From contig CM055077.1 in assembly GCA_029204045.2 (NCBI GenBank), forward strand, positions 14,150,584 to 14,214,583: 64,000 nt of DNA. Direction: 5' to 3'. Source of the DNA: Tillandsia leiboldiana (Eukaryota; Streptophyta; Magnoliopsida; Poales; Bromeliaceae). Shown here piece by piece: positions 23,544 through 32,868 of the stretch; the stretch's first letter is position 1, and each line of letters starts with the position of its first letter. Under the pieces are notes generated by a model that was given only the letters and a program-made list of their open reading frames with translations, made no database searches and had not been told where the DNA came from. Made by a program: the position numbers and the translations under genes.

Positions 23544-23826
23544 GATCCGGATCAGGTTGTTCGATCCGGATCCCAAAGGTGGTTCGTTCATACACCAGCT
23601 CAATCCGGATCGTAGCCTCTCTTGATCCGGATCCCGAACACTGAGTTTACCATTTTCCTTGAACGATCCGGATCAGGCTTCGCAATCCGGATCCCGAACG
23701 TTGATGTTTGGTGAACTGTATGAACGATCCGGATCAAGCACTTCGATCCGGATCCCGAACCCTCGTTTTTTTGGAACTACCTGACTCGTTACGACGATCC
23801 GGATCACAGCTAATCCGATCCGGATC
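23544..23826. promoter_or_regulatory. Paired GATCCGGATC palindrome array (copia1 5' LTR)
   Basis: Ten copies, most exact and some with one base changed, arranged as five pairs with members about 9-15 bases apart and CCCGAAC usually after the second member. The array ends about 65 bases before the TATA box. Matching arrays: 33854-34136 (3' LTR), 37464-37748 (copia2), 38530-38810 (copia3). Confidence 0.85.
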
Positions 23827-23892
23827 GCCGTCCGTAAAATTTCCAGAAACGGTAGGTTTTTGATTCTTATCTCCTTCGTAGGATTTCTAACC

Positions 23893-23900
23893 TATAAATA
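23893..23900 (+). promoter_or_regulatory. TATA box of copia1 5' LTR
   Basis: TATAAATA; the same in the 3' LTR at 34203-34210. In copia3 the matching site (38873) is altered to TATAATAC. Confidence 0.75.
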
Positions 23901-24176
23901 AACCCTATGACTCTTTTTCTAGGGTTAATCCACATAGCCGTCATTTTCATATATCATCTTATACGGCTCTAGATCCACATATAGAGAAGAAAGGAAATCA
24001 TTAGAGAATACTCTATGTTTCTTCATCTATATTGATTAGTTTGATTCTAGGTTTTCATACTCACATCTTGAGTTGAATCAAACTAATGAATACTTAAATG
24101 GTATTTCCGATCTATCTTTGATCTAAGTATTCGGCGGATCATCACCACCAAAAACAACGATTTACCCAAAAAATCG

Positions 24177-24354
24177 GCGCGTGGATTCGCGTGTCCTTGT
24201 GGATTCAAGGTTCAACCGCTCTCGTGGATTCGGAGCGAGGCACGTTCGTGGATTCGAAGGGTGCTATTGGGTGAAGACCGTGGATTCGGTCGGACGTCGT
24301 GGATTCGACGTTGGACGCCGTGGATTCGGCGTTGGGCGCAGATCGTGGATTCGA
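24177..24354 (+). other. TGGATT stem-loop row in copia1 leader
   Basis: Eight stem-loops with the identical loop TGGATT. Stems: GCGCG/CGCGT (24177), CCTTG/CAAGG (24195), GCTCTCG/CGGAGC with one bulged T (24218), TTCG/CGAA (24245), GACCG/CGGTC (24276), ACGTCG/CGACGT (24294), ACGCCG/CGGCGT (24315), TCG/CGA (24343). The stems differ yet pair, so the structure is conserved rather than the sequence. The row lies about 250-450 nt after the expected RNA start and 300 nt before the primer site, so it would be in the genomic RNA leader. Function unknown: packaging, dimerisation or translation control are guesses. Confidence 0.8.
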
Positions 24355-24659
24355 GAAGCGTCGCGGAGCGAGCGGAGAAGATCCTCTAGGAGCGTATGGA
24401 AAAGGTTGAGTCGTAAGTGTGTACGGTAAATCACCTTGTACGTGTTTTAATTCTAGTGGATTTCTGCCGTGTTATCGGTCCCGTGGTTTTTTACTCCGGT
24501 GATGGAGTTTTCCACGTAAAAATCTTGCGAGTTATTTTTTATTTCCGCATTGGGTTTTTATCGCAACGATTTTTGAGTGTTTATACGTTTACACCTATTC
24601 ACCCCCCTCTAGGTGTTTTTTTCCCCTATTTAGATCCTTATTACATATAACCCAACAAG

Positions 24660-24671
24660 TGGTATCAGAGC
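24660..24671 (+). other. Primer binding site of copia1
   Basis: TGGTATCAGAGC, initiator tRNA-Met type, two bases inside the 5' LTR. Confidence 0.92.
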
Positions 24672-24690
24672 GGGAATAGGGTTGTAAACA

Positions 24691-27600
24691 ATGGTTGAAG
24701 GTGGAAACATCAACCGACCCCCGTTCTTCGATGGAACAAATTATGCGTACTGGAAAGTGCGGATGAAAGCCTTTTTAATTTCCATCGACGAACGGGTGTG
24801 GCAATCAATTGAATTAGGATGGTCTAATCCAACTGAATTTATTGGTGATGTTCGCACCTTAAAACCTAGGTCGAAATGGACCAAGGAAGAGTTAGATTCA
24901 TCTTCTTACAATGGCAAGGGAATTAATGCTATTTTTAATGCCTTATCTCAAACTGAGTTCTCTCGCGTCTCAGCATGTGAGACTGCGAAAGAAATCTGGG
25001 ATGTTCTTCAGGTTACACATGAGGGAACTAACCTCGTGAAGATTCAGAAACTGCAAATGCTTACGAGCAAGTTTGACTCTATCTTGATGGCAGAAAATGA
25101 ATCTTTCATGGACTATTATACACGATTGCAAGACATCGTAAACTCATGTGCTAACCTGGGAGAGAAGATTCCAGAATTTAAGATTGTAAGAAAGATCTTA
25201 AGAACTCTTCCTGAACGATTTCGCCCAAAAGTTACTGCCATTGAAACTATTAAACACCCGGACGAAATACGTGTAGAAGAATTAGTTGGTTCATTACAAA
25301 CATATGAAATGACGTTTACTACTAACAATTCTTCTGGAAAGGCATCCACTTCTAAGTCTTCAGGTTATGCGTTGAAAACAACTAAGGAAGAAGACGCGGA
25401 TACATCCTCCTCAGACGATGACGAGAACCTTTCTATGGAGGAATTTGAGAAGCAGCTCGCTCTCTTGACAAGGAAGTTACGCCGCAACTTTCGAAGGGGT
25501 AATTCAAGTAAATCTCCATCCTTCGGAAAGTCGAACAAAGGCAAGGGTACTTCAAGTTACAAGTCAAGAAAGCAAGAGAACTTCTCAAAGGATAAGAAAA
25601 GTTCAGAGGGACAACTACAATGCTTCAAATGTCGAGGCTACGGCCACATTGCAACGGAGTGTCCCAACAAGTATCCGGCAAAGAAGAAGGCGATGCAAGT
25701 CGTCACTTGGGATGACAACTCAACGTCAAATGAGTCGTCTTCAAGTGATGAAGAAAAGAGCTCCACGGCATTCCACGCGTCCATATCTTCTCCCTTCATG
25801 TGCTTTATGGCAAGTACATCCGAGTCGTTGTCCAACTCCACTGTTGAAAAGATTGCAACGGACAACGAATCGGTTGATTCGGAAGGTGAAGATTTTGCTC
25901 TAGCCTACCACAGACTTTTGAGGGATTCAAAGAAAGTGGCTAAGCAAAATAAGAGTTTGAGAGGGAGATTGCATGATCTCGAAGAAGAAGCAAAAAGGGT
26001 GACTTCTCTCTCAAACGCTCTTGAAGTGGAAAGGGAAAACCTGATAAAAGCAAATGTTTCCCTTCAAGAGTCCAATGAGCAACTTGAGAAGGAACATACA
26101 AATCTGGTGGATAACGCGAATCACTTCTCAAAGCTCTACAACGAGGCTCGACAGGATAACCTGGAAATGACAAAGACCATTTTCCAACTCAAGAATGACC
26201 TACAGCGATTCTCTTCAGGAAGGAGTAAGTTGGATAGACTTCTTGGTCTTAGTCAATCAAATCGGTTCGGCCTCGGATACACTCAAACTGGAAACAGTCC
26301 AAGTTCGAGTGGGACAGTTCTTGTGCCTCAGTCGGTATCTCCTCCTCCGACACCGGAATTCAAGACAAACAACGACAACAAACCTACTTCATCCTCTTTG
26401 GGATCGTCAAGATCTAAGGTATGTTTTCGTTGTGGTGTTTCAGGGCACATAAGAAGATATTGCAAGACGGGAGTCAAACGCTCATCTCAAGCACCTCTTG
26501 CAACAACTACCAAAAGGGCACCTCCCCGGAAATCAAAGCAAAACTTTTCAAATGAAAAGAGACTTGGTAGTTCACCGCGCAAGACGATTTCATCAAGGAG
26601 TAGCAATCGTTTTAGCAAGACGCTTTCACCTAGGCATACAACTTCACGACCATTACCGACGCATACCAAAAGGGTTTGGGTGCGCAAAGGTGAAATTTTC
26701 CCTTGTCTTGTTTCCAATGTTTCCTTGCATGCATATGATAGTTCGTCTTGGTATCTGGATAGCGGGTGTTCCCGTCACATGACCGGTGACAAAAATAGTT
26801 TTCAAAATCTTGAGAAAATCTCCGGAGGACACGTTGTTTTCGGAGACGGTCGATCTTCCAAAATTGTTGGAAAAGGGACGGTAGCTATTCCAGATGGCCC
26901 GATTTTGAAAAACGTCTTATTTGTTGATGGCCTTAAGACTAACCTCATAAGCATAAGTCAACTTTGCGACAATGGTTTTTCAGTTAACTTTTTATCTGTT
27001 GAATGCGTTGTAACTGATAAGGACCATGTCTTCTTTTTAAAAGGGGTTAGATCTGAAAACAATTGTTATGTTGTTCCTAATAAGTTTTCTGAAAAATGTA
27101 ACCTAGTTTCTTTGGATAATGAAACACTTTGGCATGAAAGGCTAGGTCACATAAATTTTAAGGAACTTGTTAAAATTTCAAACAAGGACGTGGTCAAGGG
27201 GGTTCCAAAATTTTTATTTAAACAAAACATTGTGTGTGGTGGTTGCCAAAAGGGAAAACAGTCCAGAACTGCACACAAGAACTTGAACCACGTAGGTACA
27301 AAACGGCCTTTGGAACTTTTGCACATGGATTTAATGGGGCCAACTCGTCAACCATCTTTGGGAGGTAAATGGTATATTTTCTTGATGATTGATGATTTCT
27401 CTCGGTTTTCTTGGGTAGCATTTTTAAAAGAGAAAGCTGATACTTTTGATTCTTTTCACGAGATTTGCCTTCGTATTATGATTGAAAAGAATGAAAAGAT
27501 CATTCGTGTTAGAAGTGATAGAGGTGGAGAATTCATTAATTCTAAATTCATTGACTTTTGTACTTCAAACGGTATTAAGCATGAATTCTCTGCACCCTAT

Positions 27601-27711
27601 ACACCTCAACAGAATGGTGTTGTTGAGCGCAAAAACAGGGTTGTTCAAGAGATGGCGCGTGTGATGCTTCATAGCCGGAATTTACCGCTACATTTTGGGC
27701 TGAAGCTGTGA
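24691..27711 (+). CDS. gag-pol: copia1 gag, protease and integrase (first part of polyprotein)
   Basis: An open frame of 1006 residues starts 20 bases after the primer site. The N-terminal gag domain (RPPFFDGTNYAYWKVRMKAF) is followed by zinc knuckle CFKCRGYGHIATEC at 311-324, a coiled coil at about 414-505 and a second knuckle CFRCGVSGHIRRYC at 578-591. The aspartic protease motif is D690-S-G in WYLDSGCSRHMTG. The integrase has its zinc-binding part (H815, H820, C849, C852) and the catalytic triad D880, D943, E979 with the family spacing of 35 residues between the last two. The frame ends just after the integrase core by a one-base loss in a T run near 27692; the reading continues in the 27708 frame. 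It would form the particle, mature it and insert the cDNA. Confidence 0.93.
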   Translation: MVEGGNINRPPFFDGTNYAYWKVRMKAFLISIDERVWQSIELGWSNPTEFIGDVRTLKPRSKWTKEELDSSSYNGKGINAIFNALSQTEFSRVSACETAKEIWDVLQVTHEGTNLVKIQKLQMLTSKFDSILMAENESFMDYYTRLQDIVNSCANLGEKIPEFKIVRKILRTLPERFRPKVTAIETIKHPDEIRVEELVGSLQTYEMTFTTNNSSGKASTSKSSGYALKTTKEEDADTSSSDDDENLSMEEFEKQLALLTRKLRRNFRRGNSSKSPSFGKSNKGKGTSSYKSRKQENFSKDKKSSEGQLQCFKCRGYGHIATECPNKYPAKKKAMQVVTWDDNSTSNESSSSDEEKSSTAFHASISSPFMCFMASTSESLSNSTVEKIATDNESVDSEGEDFALAYHRLLRDSKKVAKQNKSLRGRLHDLEEEAKRVTSLSNALEVERENLIKANVSLQESNEQLEKEHTNLVDNANHFSKLYNEARQDNLEMTKTIFQLKNDLQRFSSGRSKLDRLLGLSQSNRFGLGYTQTGNSPSSSGTVLVPQSVSPPPTPEFKTNNDNKPTSSSLGSSRSKVCFRCGVSGHIRRYCKTGVKRSSQAPLATTTKRAPPRKSKQNFSNEKRLGSSPRKTISSRSSNRFSKTLSPRHTTSRPLPTHTKRVWVRKGEIFPCLVSNVSLHAYDSSSWYLDSGCSRHMTGDKNSFQNLEKISGGHVVFGDGRSSKIVGKGTVAIPDGPILKNVLFVDGLKTNLISISQLCDNGFSVNFLSVECVVTDKDHVFFLKGVRSENNCYVVPNKFSEKCNLVSLDNETLWHERLGHINFKELVKISNKDVVKGVPKFLFKQNIVCGGCQKGKQSRTAHKNLNHVGTKRPLELLHMDLMGPTRQPSLGGKWYIFLMIDDFSRFSWVAFLKEKADTFDSFHEICLRIMIEKNEKIIRVRSDRGGEFINSKFIDFCTSNGIKHEFSAPYTPQQNGVVERKNRVVQEMARVMLHSRNLPLHFGLKL

Positions 27712-28440
27712 ACACCGCTGTCTATGTCATTAATCGAGTGTTTTTGCGCCCGGGAACGTTAAATACACCATATGAACTATGGTGTGGTAGAAAACCCAAC
27801 ATCATTTATTTTCGCATCTTCGGGAGTCGGTGTTACATTTTACGTGACCGTGAAAATCTTGGAAAGTTTGACTCACGAAGTGACGAAGGGATTTTCTTGG
27901 GGTATTCTACCAATAGCAGAGCATATCGAGTATTTAACTTGGAATCTAAGACGATCGTAGAATCTATAAATGTTAAAGTAGATGAAGCTTTTCACTTTGC
28001 ATCTGAAAAATCTACCCTCGATATCTCTCTAGATGATGATTCTCCTGCCGTTGCATCTTCTCAGAATAATACTTCCAATATTAATGATGCATCTAATGGT
28101 TCTTCAAGTTTATCTGATGTGCAGGAATCATCTCATATATCTCCGAGTACTCCGTTTCAACAAACGCTACGAATCTCCAAGGATCATCCGGAATCGAATA
28201 TTATTGGAGATCCACAAGAAGGAGTTAGAACTCGGAGGCAGTTGGTTTGTGGATTCGCTTGCTACGTATCTTTAATCGAACCAAAGAACATAGATGAAGC
28301 TCTTCAGGATGACTACTGGATTAAAGCAATGCAGGAAGAGCTCTATCAATTTGAGCGAAACAAAGTCTGGGAATTAACGAAGCCTCCAAAGCAACATAAT
28401 GTGATAGGTACCAAATGGATCTTCAAGAACAAGAAAATGA
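27708..28440 (+). CDS. pol: copia1 integrase C-terminal part and start of RT
   Basis: Continues the polyprotein in another frame after the slip near 27692. It begins with the end of the integrase core (NTAVYVINR, YELWCGRKPN), carries the copia-specific GYSTNSRAYRVFN region and an acidic Ser-rich linker, and reaches the RT start (ALQDDYWIKAMQEEL, GTKWIFKNKK). A second one-base loss, in an A run near 28432, moves the reading to the next frame. Both slips are at homopolymers, so they may be sequencing errors rather than true mutations. Confidence 0.88.
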
Positions 28441-29806
28441 GGATGGTACTATCATCAGGAACAAGGCACGATTAGTTGCTCAAGGCTACTCTCAAGTAGA
28501 AGGTATAGACTTTGATGAAACATTCGCCCCTGTAGCTAGACTCGAGTCCATTCGTATACTATTTGCTATTGCTTGTCATTTTAAAATCAAATTATTTCAA
28601 ATGGACGTTAAGAGCGCATTTCTAAATGGATTTTTAAATGAGGAAGTTTATGTGGCTCAACCGGAAGGTTTTGTAGACCATAAACAACCTAACCATGTTT
28701 TTCGTTTGAAAAAGGCTCTTTACGGTCTGAAACAAGCACCGCGAGCATGTTACGAAAGGTTGACAAAGCACCTTTTGGAGAAGGGCTACACTCGAGGGGG
28801 AGCTGATAGGACTCTCTTTGTGAAGCATTATCAAAGCAATTTCATTGTAGCACAAATCTATGTCGATGACATTGTATTTGGCGCAACAAGAGATAATGAT
28901 GCTTCTAAATTCGCGGAGACCATGGAAAGCGAATTTGAGATGTCCATGATGGGCGAATTGACTTATTTCCTTGGATTGCAAATTAAACAAAATGATGAAG
29001 GTATTCACTTGAGTCAATCCAAGTATGCAATGGAGTTGGGTAAAAAGTTTGATCTTGAAAATTTGAAGGATTTTCCGACTCCAATGGGAACTAGCCACAA
29101 GGGACTTGGAAGTGAATCACATAGTGAGAACGTAGACGAGAAACTTTATCGGAGTATGATTGGAAGTCTACTTTACCTCACGGCTAGTCGCCCGGATATA
29201 TCTTTTGGTGTTGGGATCTGCGCGAGATATCAATCTGCACCAAAGGAGGTTCACCTGAAAGCGGTGAAAAGGATCATCCGGTATATCAAAGGATCAATTA
29301 ATTTCAGAATTTGGTATCCTATGGGAACAAGTTTGGATATTGTTGGATACTCAGATGCCGATTGGGCAGGATCAGTGGATGATCGGAAAAGCACGAGTGG
29401 TGCATGCTTCTATCTTGGCCATTGCCTTGTTGCATGGCACAGTAAAAAGCAGAATTGCATAGCACTCTCGACTGCCGAAGCGGAATACATTTCAGCGGGT
29501 AGTTGTTCAACCCAACTCATTTGGATGAAAAGTGTGTTGAGCGACTTCCGGATTTCAGCATCTTCGGTAGCAATTCTTTGTGACAACACAAGTGCAATTA
29601 ACATTTCTAAAAACCCTGTGTTGCACTCTAGAACAAAACATATTGAACTTAGATATCATTTTCTTAGAGAGCTAGTTGAATCAAATACTCTTCAACTTTC
29701 ACATATTTCAACTGAGGATCAATTAGCTGACATTCTAACAAAACCTTTGGATCAAAAACGTTTTATTCATTTGCGAAAAGCAATTGGAATGCTTTCCTTG
29801 AAATAA
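28430..29806 (+). CDS. pol: copia1 reverse transcriptase and RNase H
   Basis: Third frame of the polyprotein, to the natural stop at 29804-29806. Counting from the upstream ATG at 28415, RT has the first catalytic Asp at 64 (MDVKSAFLNG) and the YVDD box with D151 and D152. The conserved YGLKQAPRAWYERL motif has Cys in place of Trp, from a single third-base change. RNase H shows SDADWAG (about 313), STAEAEY, CDN and the closing ADILTKPL. The order protease, integrase, RT, RNase H is diagnostic of Ty1/copia. The Trp to Cys change may weaken the enzyme if real. Confidence 0.92.
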   Translation, partial: QENEDGTIIRNKARLVAQGYSQVEGIDFDETFAPVARLESIRILFAIACHFKIKLFQMDVKSAFLNGFLNEEVYVAQPEGFVDHKQPNHVFRLKKALYGLKQAPRACYERLTKHLLEKGYTRGGADRTLFVKHYQSNFIVAQIYVDDIVFGATRDNDASKFAETMESEFEMSMMGELTYFLGLQIKQNDEGIHLSQSKYAMELGKKFDLENLKDFPTPMGTSHKGLGSESHSENVDEKLYRSMIGSLLYLTASRPDISFGVGICARYQSAPKEVHLKAVKRIIRYIKGSINFRIWYPMGTSLDIVGYSDADWAGSVDDRKSTSGACFYLGHCLVAWHSKKQNCIALSTAEAEYISAGSCSTQLIWMKSVLSDFRISASSVAILCDNTSAINISKNPVLHSRTKHIELRYHFLRELVESNTLQLSHISTEDQLADILTKPLDQKRFIHLRKAIGMLSLK

Positions 29807-30744
29807 ACTTCTTTTTAAAACCTTTGCTTAGGATAGGTTTTGTTTTTGTTTTGTTCTGATCATTATCTATGTTTGTACATAGGACATTAATTGAGCATAG
29901 ATCATAATTGACTTTAATTGCATCTTTTCGCACATTTAGAAATTTATTATGCTTTTGCCATCATAATATTTCACTGTTGCAATGATCATTTATGTTAATT
30001 AAATCATCTTCTGAGTGATCAAAGTCAATTTCTCTCTCTCAATGATCTCTTGGTATAGTCATTATCTTATTTGACTGCTTAGTCGAGTATGAAATCGAGA
30101 TCAATATTTGGTTGAATACTTTATATCTTAAATAATTGATAGCCAATTGAGGGGGAGTCAAAGAAAAGTTAAATGCTCAAAAGATGTGGAAAGAGTTACA
30201 TCCCAATGAGGAGTGTGAAAACTACCACCACATGGAGGAAAGAGCTACCACCTCGGTCGTCCGAGTATTGTGTGCAGCTACCACATGTATACCAAGCATG
30301 GTTGTTCAAATTTTGATTAAGTAAAATGCATGTTGAAATACTTGACTCCGTCCAATTTCAAGGTTGGTATAAGGTGGGTTTTTAAACAAAGATGCTCAAA
30401 GAGCCACTCTCTTCAACAGATTGTCTAGATACATTATCTACTATATTTGGGATTTCAAACATCTATTGATCTTTGTATTTCATTTTCTTTACTGAATTGA
30501 TGATTTGATAAAGGCATTACTCATAAGATCAAGTTAGATGTAATTGAAGGTGTTCAACTTTAAGGGATTTAATTCTTGTAAATTCTCGTTTCATTTTTGG
30601 ATATTATTGATAGATTTGGCATAATCTAATTCTTGTTGTGTAAAACGATGATTTTTGTTTAAAGTTGATACACATTTGTGCTTACAATCTTTTTCTGGTT
30701 TTTCTTGAATTTCTCTGAAATTTTCTAAAGAAAAAGTTGGAGCC
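29807..30744 (+). other. Non-coding spacer between pol and the envelope-like gene (copia1)
   Basis: AT-rich, with no frame. It contains TTGAGGGGGAGTC at about 30148-30160, a polypurine tract where simpler copia elements have their 3' LTR boundary. A segment at 30210-30290 has three AGCTACCAC-like repeats. I see nothing else. Confidence 0.7.
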
Positions 30745-30894
30745 GATCCGGATCGGGCAAGATGATCCGGATCCCGAACGCAGGTATTCTTCTGCGGGCT
30801 GACGATCCGGATTGGACCTGCCGATCAGGATCCCGAACGCAGTTTCTCACTGCGGGTAGCCGATCCGGATCGCAAGCATGGTCTGATCCGGATC
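30745..30894. promoter_or_regulatory. Internal GATCCGGATC palindrome array (copia1)
   Basis: Six copies in three pairs, two of them with one base changed, with CCCGAACGCAG after the second member of the first two pairs. This is the same paired design as in the LTR. It ends 14 bases before a TATA box and lies ahead of the envelope-like gene, so it looks like the enhancer of a second promoter. Confidence 0.75.
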
Positions 30895-30907
30895 GCGGCT
30901 AGGGTTT

Positions 30908-30913
30908 TATAAA
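30908..30913 (+). promoter_or_regulatory. Candidate internal TATA box
   Basis: TATAAA in GGGTTTTATAAAGAAC, directly after the internal palindrome array. An RNA starting about 30 bases later would carry a CT-rich leader, the intron and the envelope-like frame. Confidence 0.55.
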
Positions 30914-31029
30914 GAACAAAAGGGTTTTGATTTCTTTTACTCCAATCTTTTGTTCCAAAGTTTCCAGAGCCTCTCTCTCTAGATTTCATCCTTCTTGGAA
31001 GCTTTCAAACTCAAGTTCTTCAACTCCAA

Positions 31030-31413
31030 GTAAGTTTTATTGATCAAAATCTCGATTTTTCATCGTTTTTCTCTATTCCTCCTCAAACGTGATGAATTTC
31101 TTGGATCAATTTTGTTTGTGGATGGTTTTTGATCAAATTTATTTTGAAATAAGAACTCTGGGTAGATTAGTTTTGATTATATGCTAGGTATTCTCCTGAT
31201 TAACGGATTTTTAGGCTTCGATTTCTAAAATTTCGGTTTTAGGGCATAAAATAAGGATTTTCGAAAAACATGCAATTGATCTATTTTTAAAAGTCCTTTT
31301 GCAAAACTAATTTGATTCTTAGTCTCTCTACATGATTATGATTGTTTGGGTACAATTTTTTCAAATCTTGAAAATTAACAATTTTTCATGTGTTCTTGAG
31401 TTGTTGCTCACAG
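31030..31413 (+). other. Probable leader intron of the envelope-like gene (copia1)
   Basis: Donor CCAA/GTAAGT at 31030; acceptor TTGCTCACAG ends at 31413. 384 bp, AT-rich. The ATG at 31444 follows in the next exon. Element E has the matching arrangement. Confidence 0.6.
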
Positions 31414-31443
31414 GATTTCAATCTTCTTAAGGCACTTGGATCA

Positions 31444-32868
31444 ATGGGATTCTCATGGATTATTCTTTTATTGGTCACTATGGTGCACACTCAGGCCACA
31501 AACAAATTAAAGAGAGCTAAGAAAACACAACAAAAGGTGAGTTTCATCTGATCAGCGACACAGAAGTAGAAGCAGATTGTCAAGAGATAGATTGGACTGC
31601 ATTAACAGATGATGATGAATCAATGCCCGATGCAATCGAAAGAAAAAGCACCCATGGACAAAGGTAAAGCACCTATGACTGCACCAACCATCTCGGTGAA
31701 AAGGAAACGACTTGCTCGACGGTTTGGACGAGCACGAGGTTTCATGTCTAACGAACCGAGTGTTCCGGATTCTCCACCTCGTGAGGAACAAGTGTTCATT
31801 AATGCGGATCGCCTAAGGGCATTTGAAAATCGTGAATGCATTGGTGAGAGGCATGTTAATATTGAGCCTCTACGAGATCACTCCCCTGAGTTTGGCGTTC
31901 TGATTGAACAAGCAAATCTTATTCAAGTTTGTCGATTTCCAGAAGTGCTTGGATACTGTCTGCATCATGTAAGGACCTTCTATACAAATGCACGGCACCT
32001 TCGAGAAATTGAAAACGGTCCAATGGAATTTTACACGAATATCCAAGGCACAAGGTTCAAAATTACTCCACAATTGATTGGCGAGGTTTTGGGAATGCCT
32101 GCCAGCAAGACAGGAGTTAATTACTTGAAGGGAAAGGTTTTGACGAACACTTTGTGGCAAATGGTTATAAAGGGAATTTGTTTGGAAGGAACGCAATCAA
32201 CGGAGAAATCGATCAGATCCAAAGAAACTTCGTCTTGAGTACCGATCCTAAACTTCATCACCTGTTACAATATCCTTCCAAATTTGCAGACGAAAGTCTT
32301 GAGATGGGATGGAATGCTATTTTTGTATCTCTTAGGACATCCGTCTGAGGCAATGGGATTGAATATCAACATTCCATACATTATTTGGAATAGAATGACA
32401 AGATATGTTGAGCACCCTCATCCCACAGAAAGAATTCCATTTCCACTGATTATAATGAGGATTTTGAAGAAATTTCAGGTTGATATTACTTCACTGACTT
32501 ATCATCAATGTTTGGGTATGATCGATGAGTCCACCGTTGTGAAGTCACTTCACAAATTACCACATGTTACTCCGACACCGTCCACTGTTAAGAAACCTTG
32601 TGTCGGCACCTCGGCCTCACCGTCTCAACAAGCACCTGGCGCGGATGAAGACGCATCAGTAACTTCGATCTTCAAGCAACAACAGCGCCTATCTCTTGAG
32701 CAAGAGCGAATAACAAAGAGAACAAAGCCGAATGTCGAAGAACTCGAGATCATAACCGCATCCCAAATTACATTGACCAAGAAAGTAAATTCAATGAAGA
32801 AATTGATCAAGAACATGTTCGCTAAGACGGGATATAGTGCGTCTGAGGATTCAGACTCAGGATAATTA
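31444..32868 (+). pseudogene. Envelope-like gene of copia1 (frame-broken)
   Basis: The ATG at 31444 opens a frame with a clear hydrophobic leader (GFSWIILLLVTMVHTQA) and a basic stretch, stopped at 31549. The reading continues in other frames: an acidic stretch to about 31640, then 31630-32238 (KAPMTAP, basic RLARRFGRARG, RECIGERHVN, globular part) and, after another shift, 32284-32868 with LLGHPSEAMGLNINIPYIIW, a charged coiled-coil part and a Ser/Asp tail. The globular part matches element E, the usual domain of Sirevirus envelope-like ORFs. A signal peptide plus coiled coil would suit a secreted or membrane-associated protein, but no fusion function can be claimed. Confidence 0.75.

Larger units (their letters stand above)
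23317..24657 (+). repeat. 5' LTR of copia1
   Basis: 1341 bp, TGTTACGG to CCCAACA. In order: palindrome array 23544-23826, TATA box 23893-23900, TGGATT stem-loop row 24177-24354, and a tail conserved with element E. Confidence 0.95.

Noticed and set aside
24177..24354. CRISPR-like array (short repeats with spacers)
   Set aside because: The repeat is only 6-9 bases inside variable stems, there is no cas gene, and the context is a plant LTR.
24181..24429. 82-codon Arg-rich frame over the stem-loop row
   Set aside because: It results from the repeated GTGGATTCG word; the paired stems explain the repeats better than a protein.
24660..24671. tRNA gene fragment
   Set aside because: Each TGGTATCAGAGC word lies immediately inside an LTR and is a primer binding site; no tRNA body is present.
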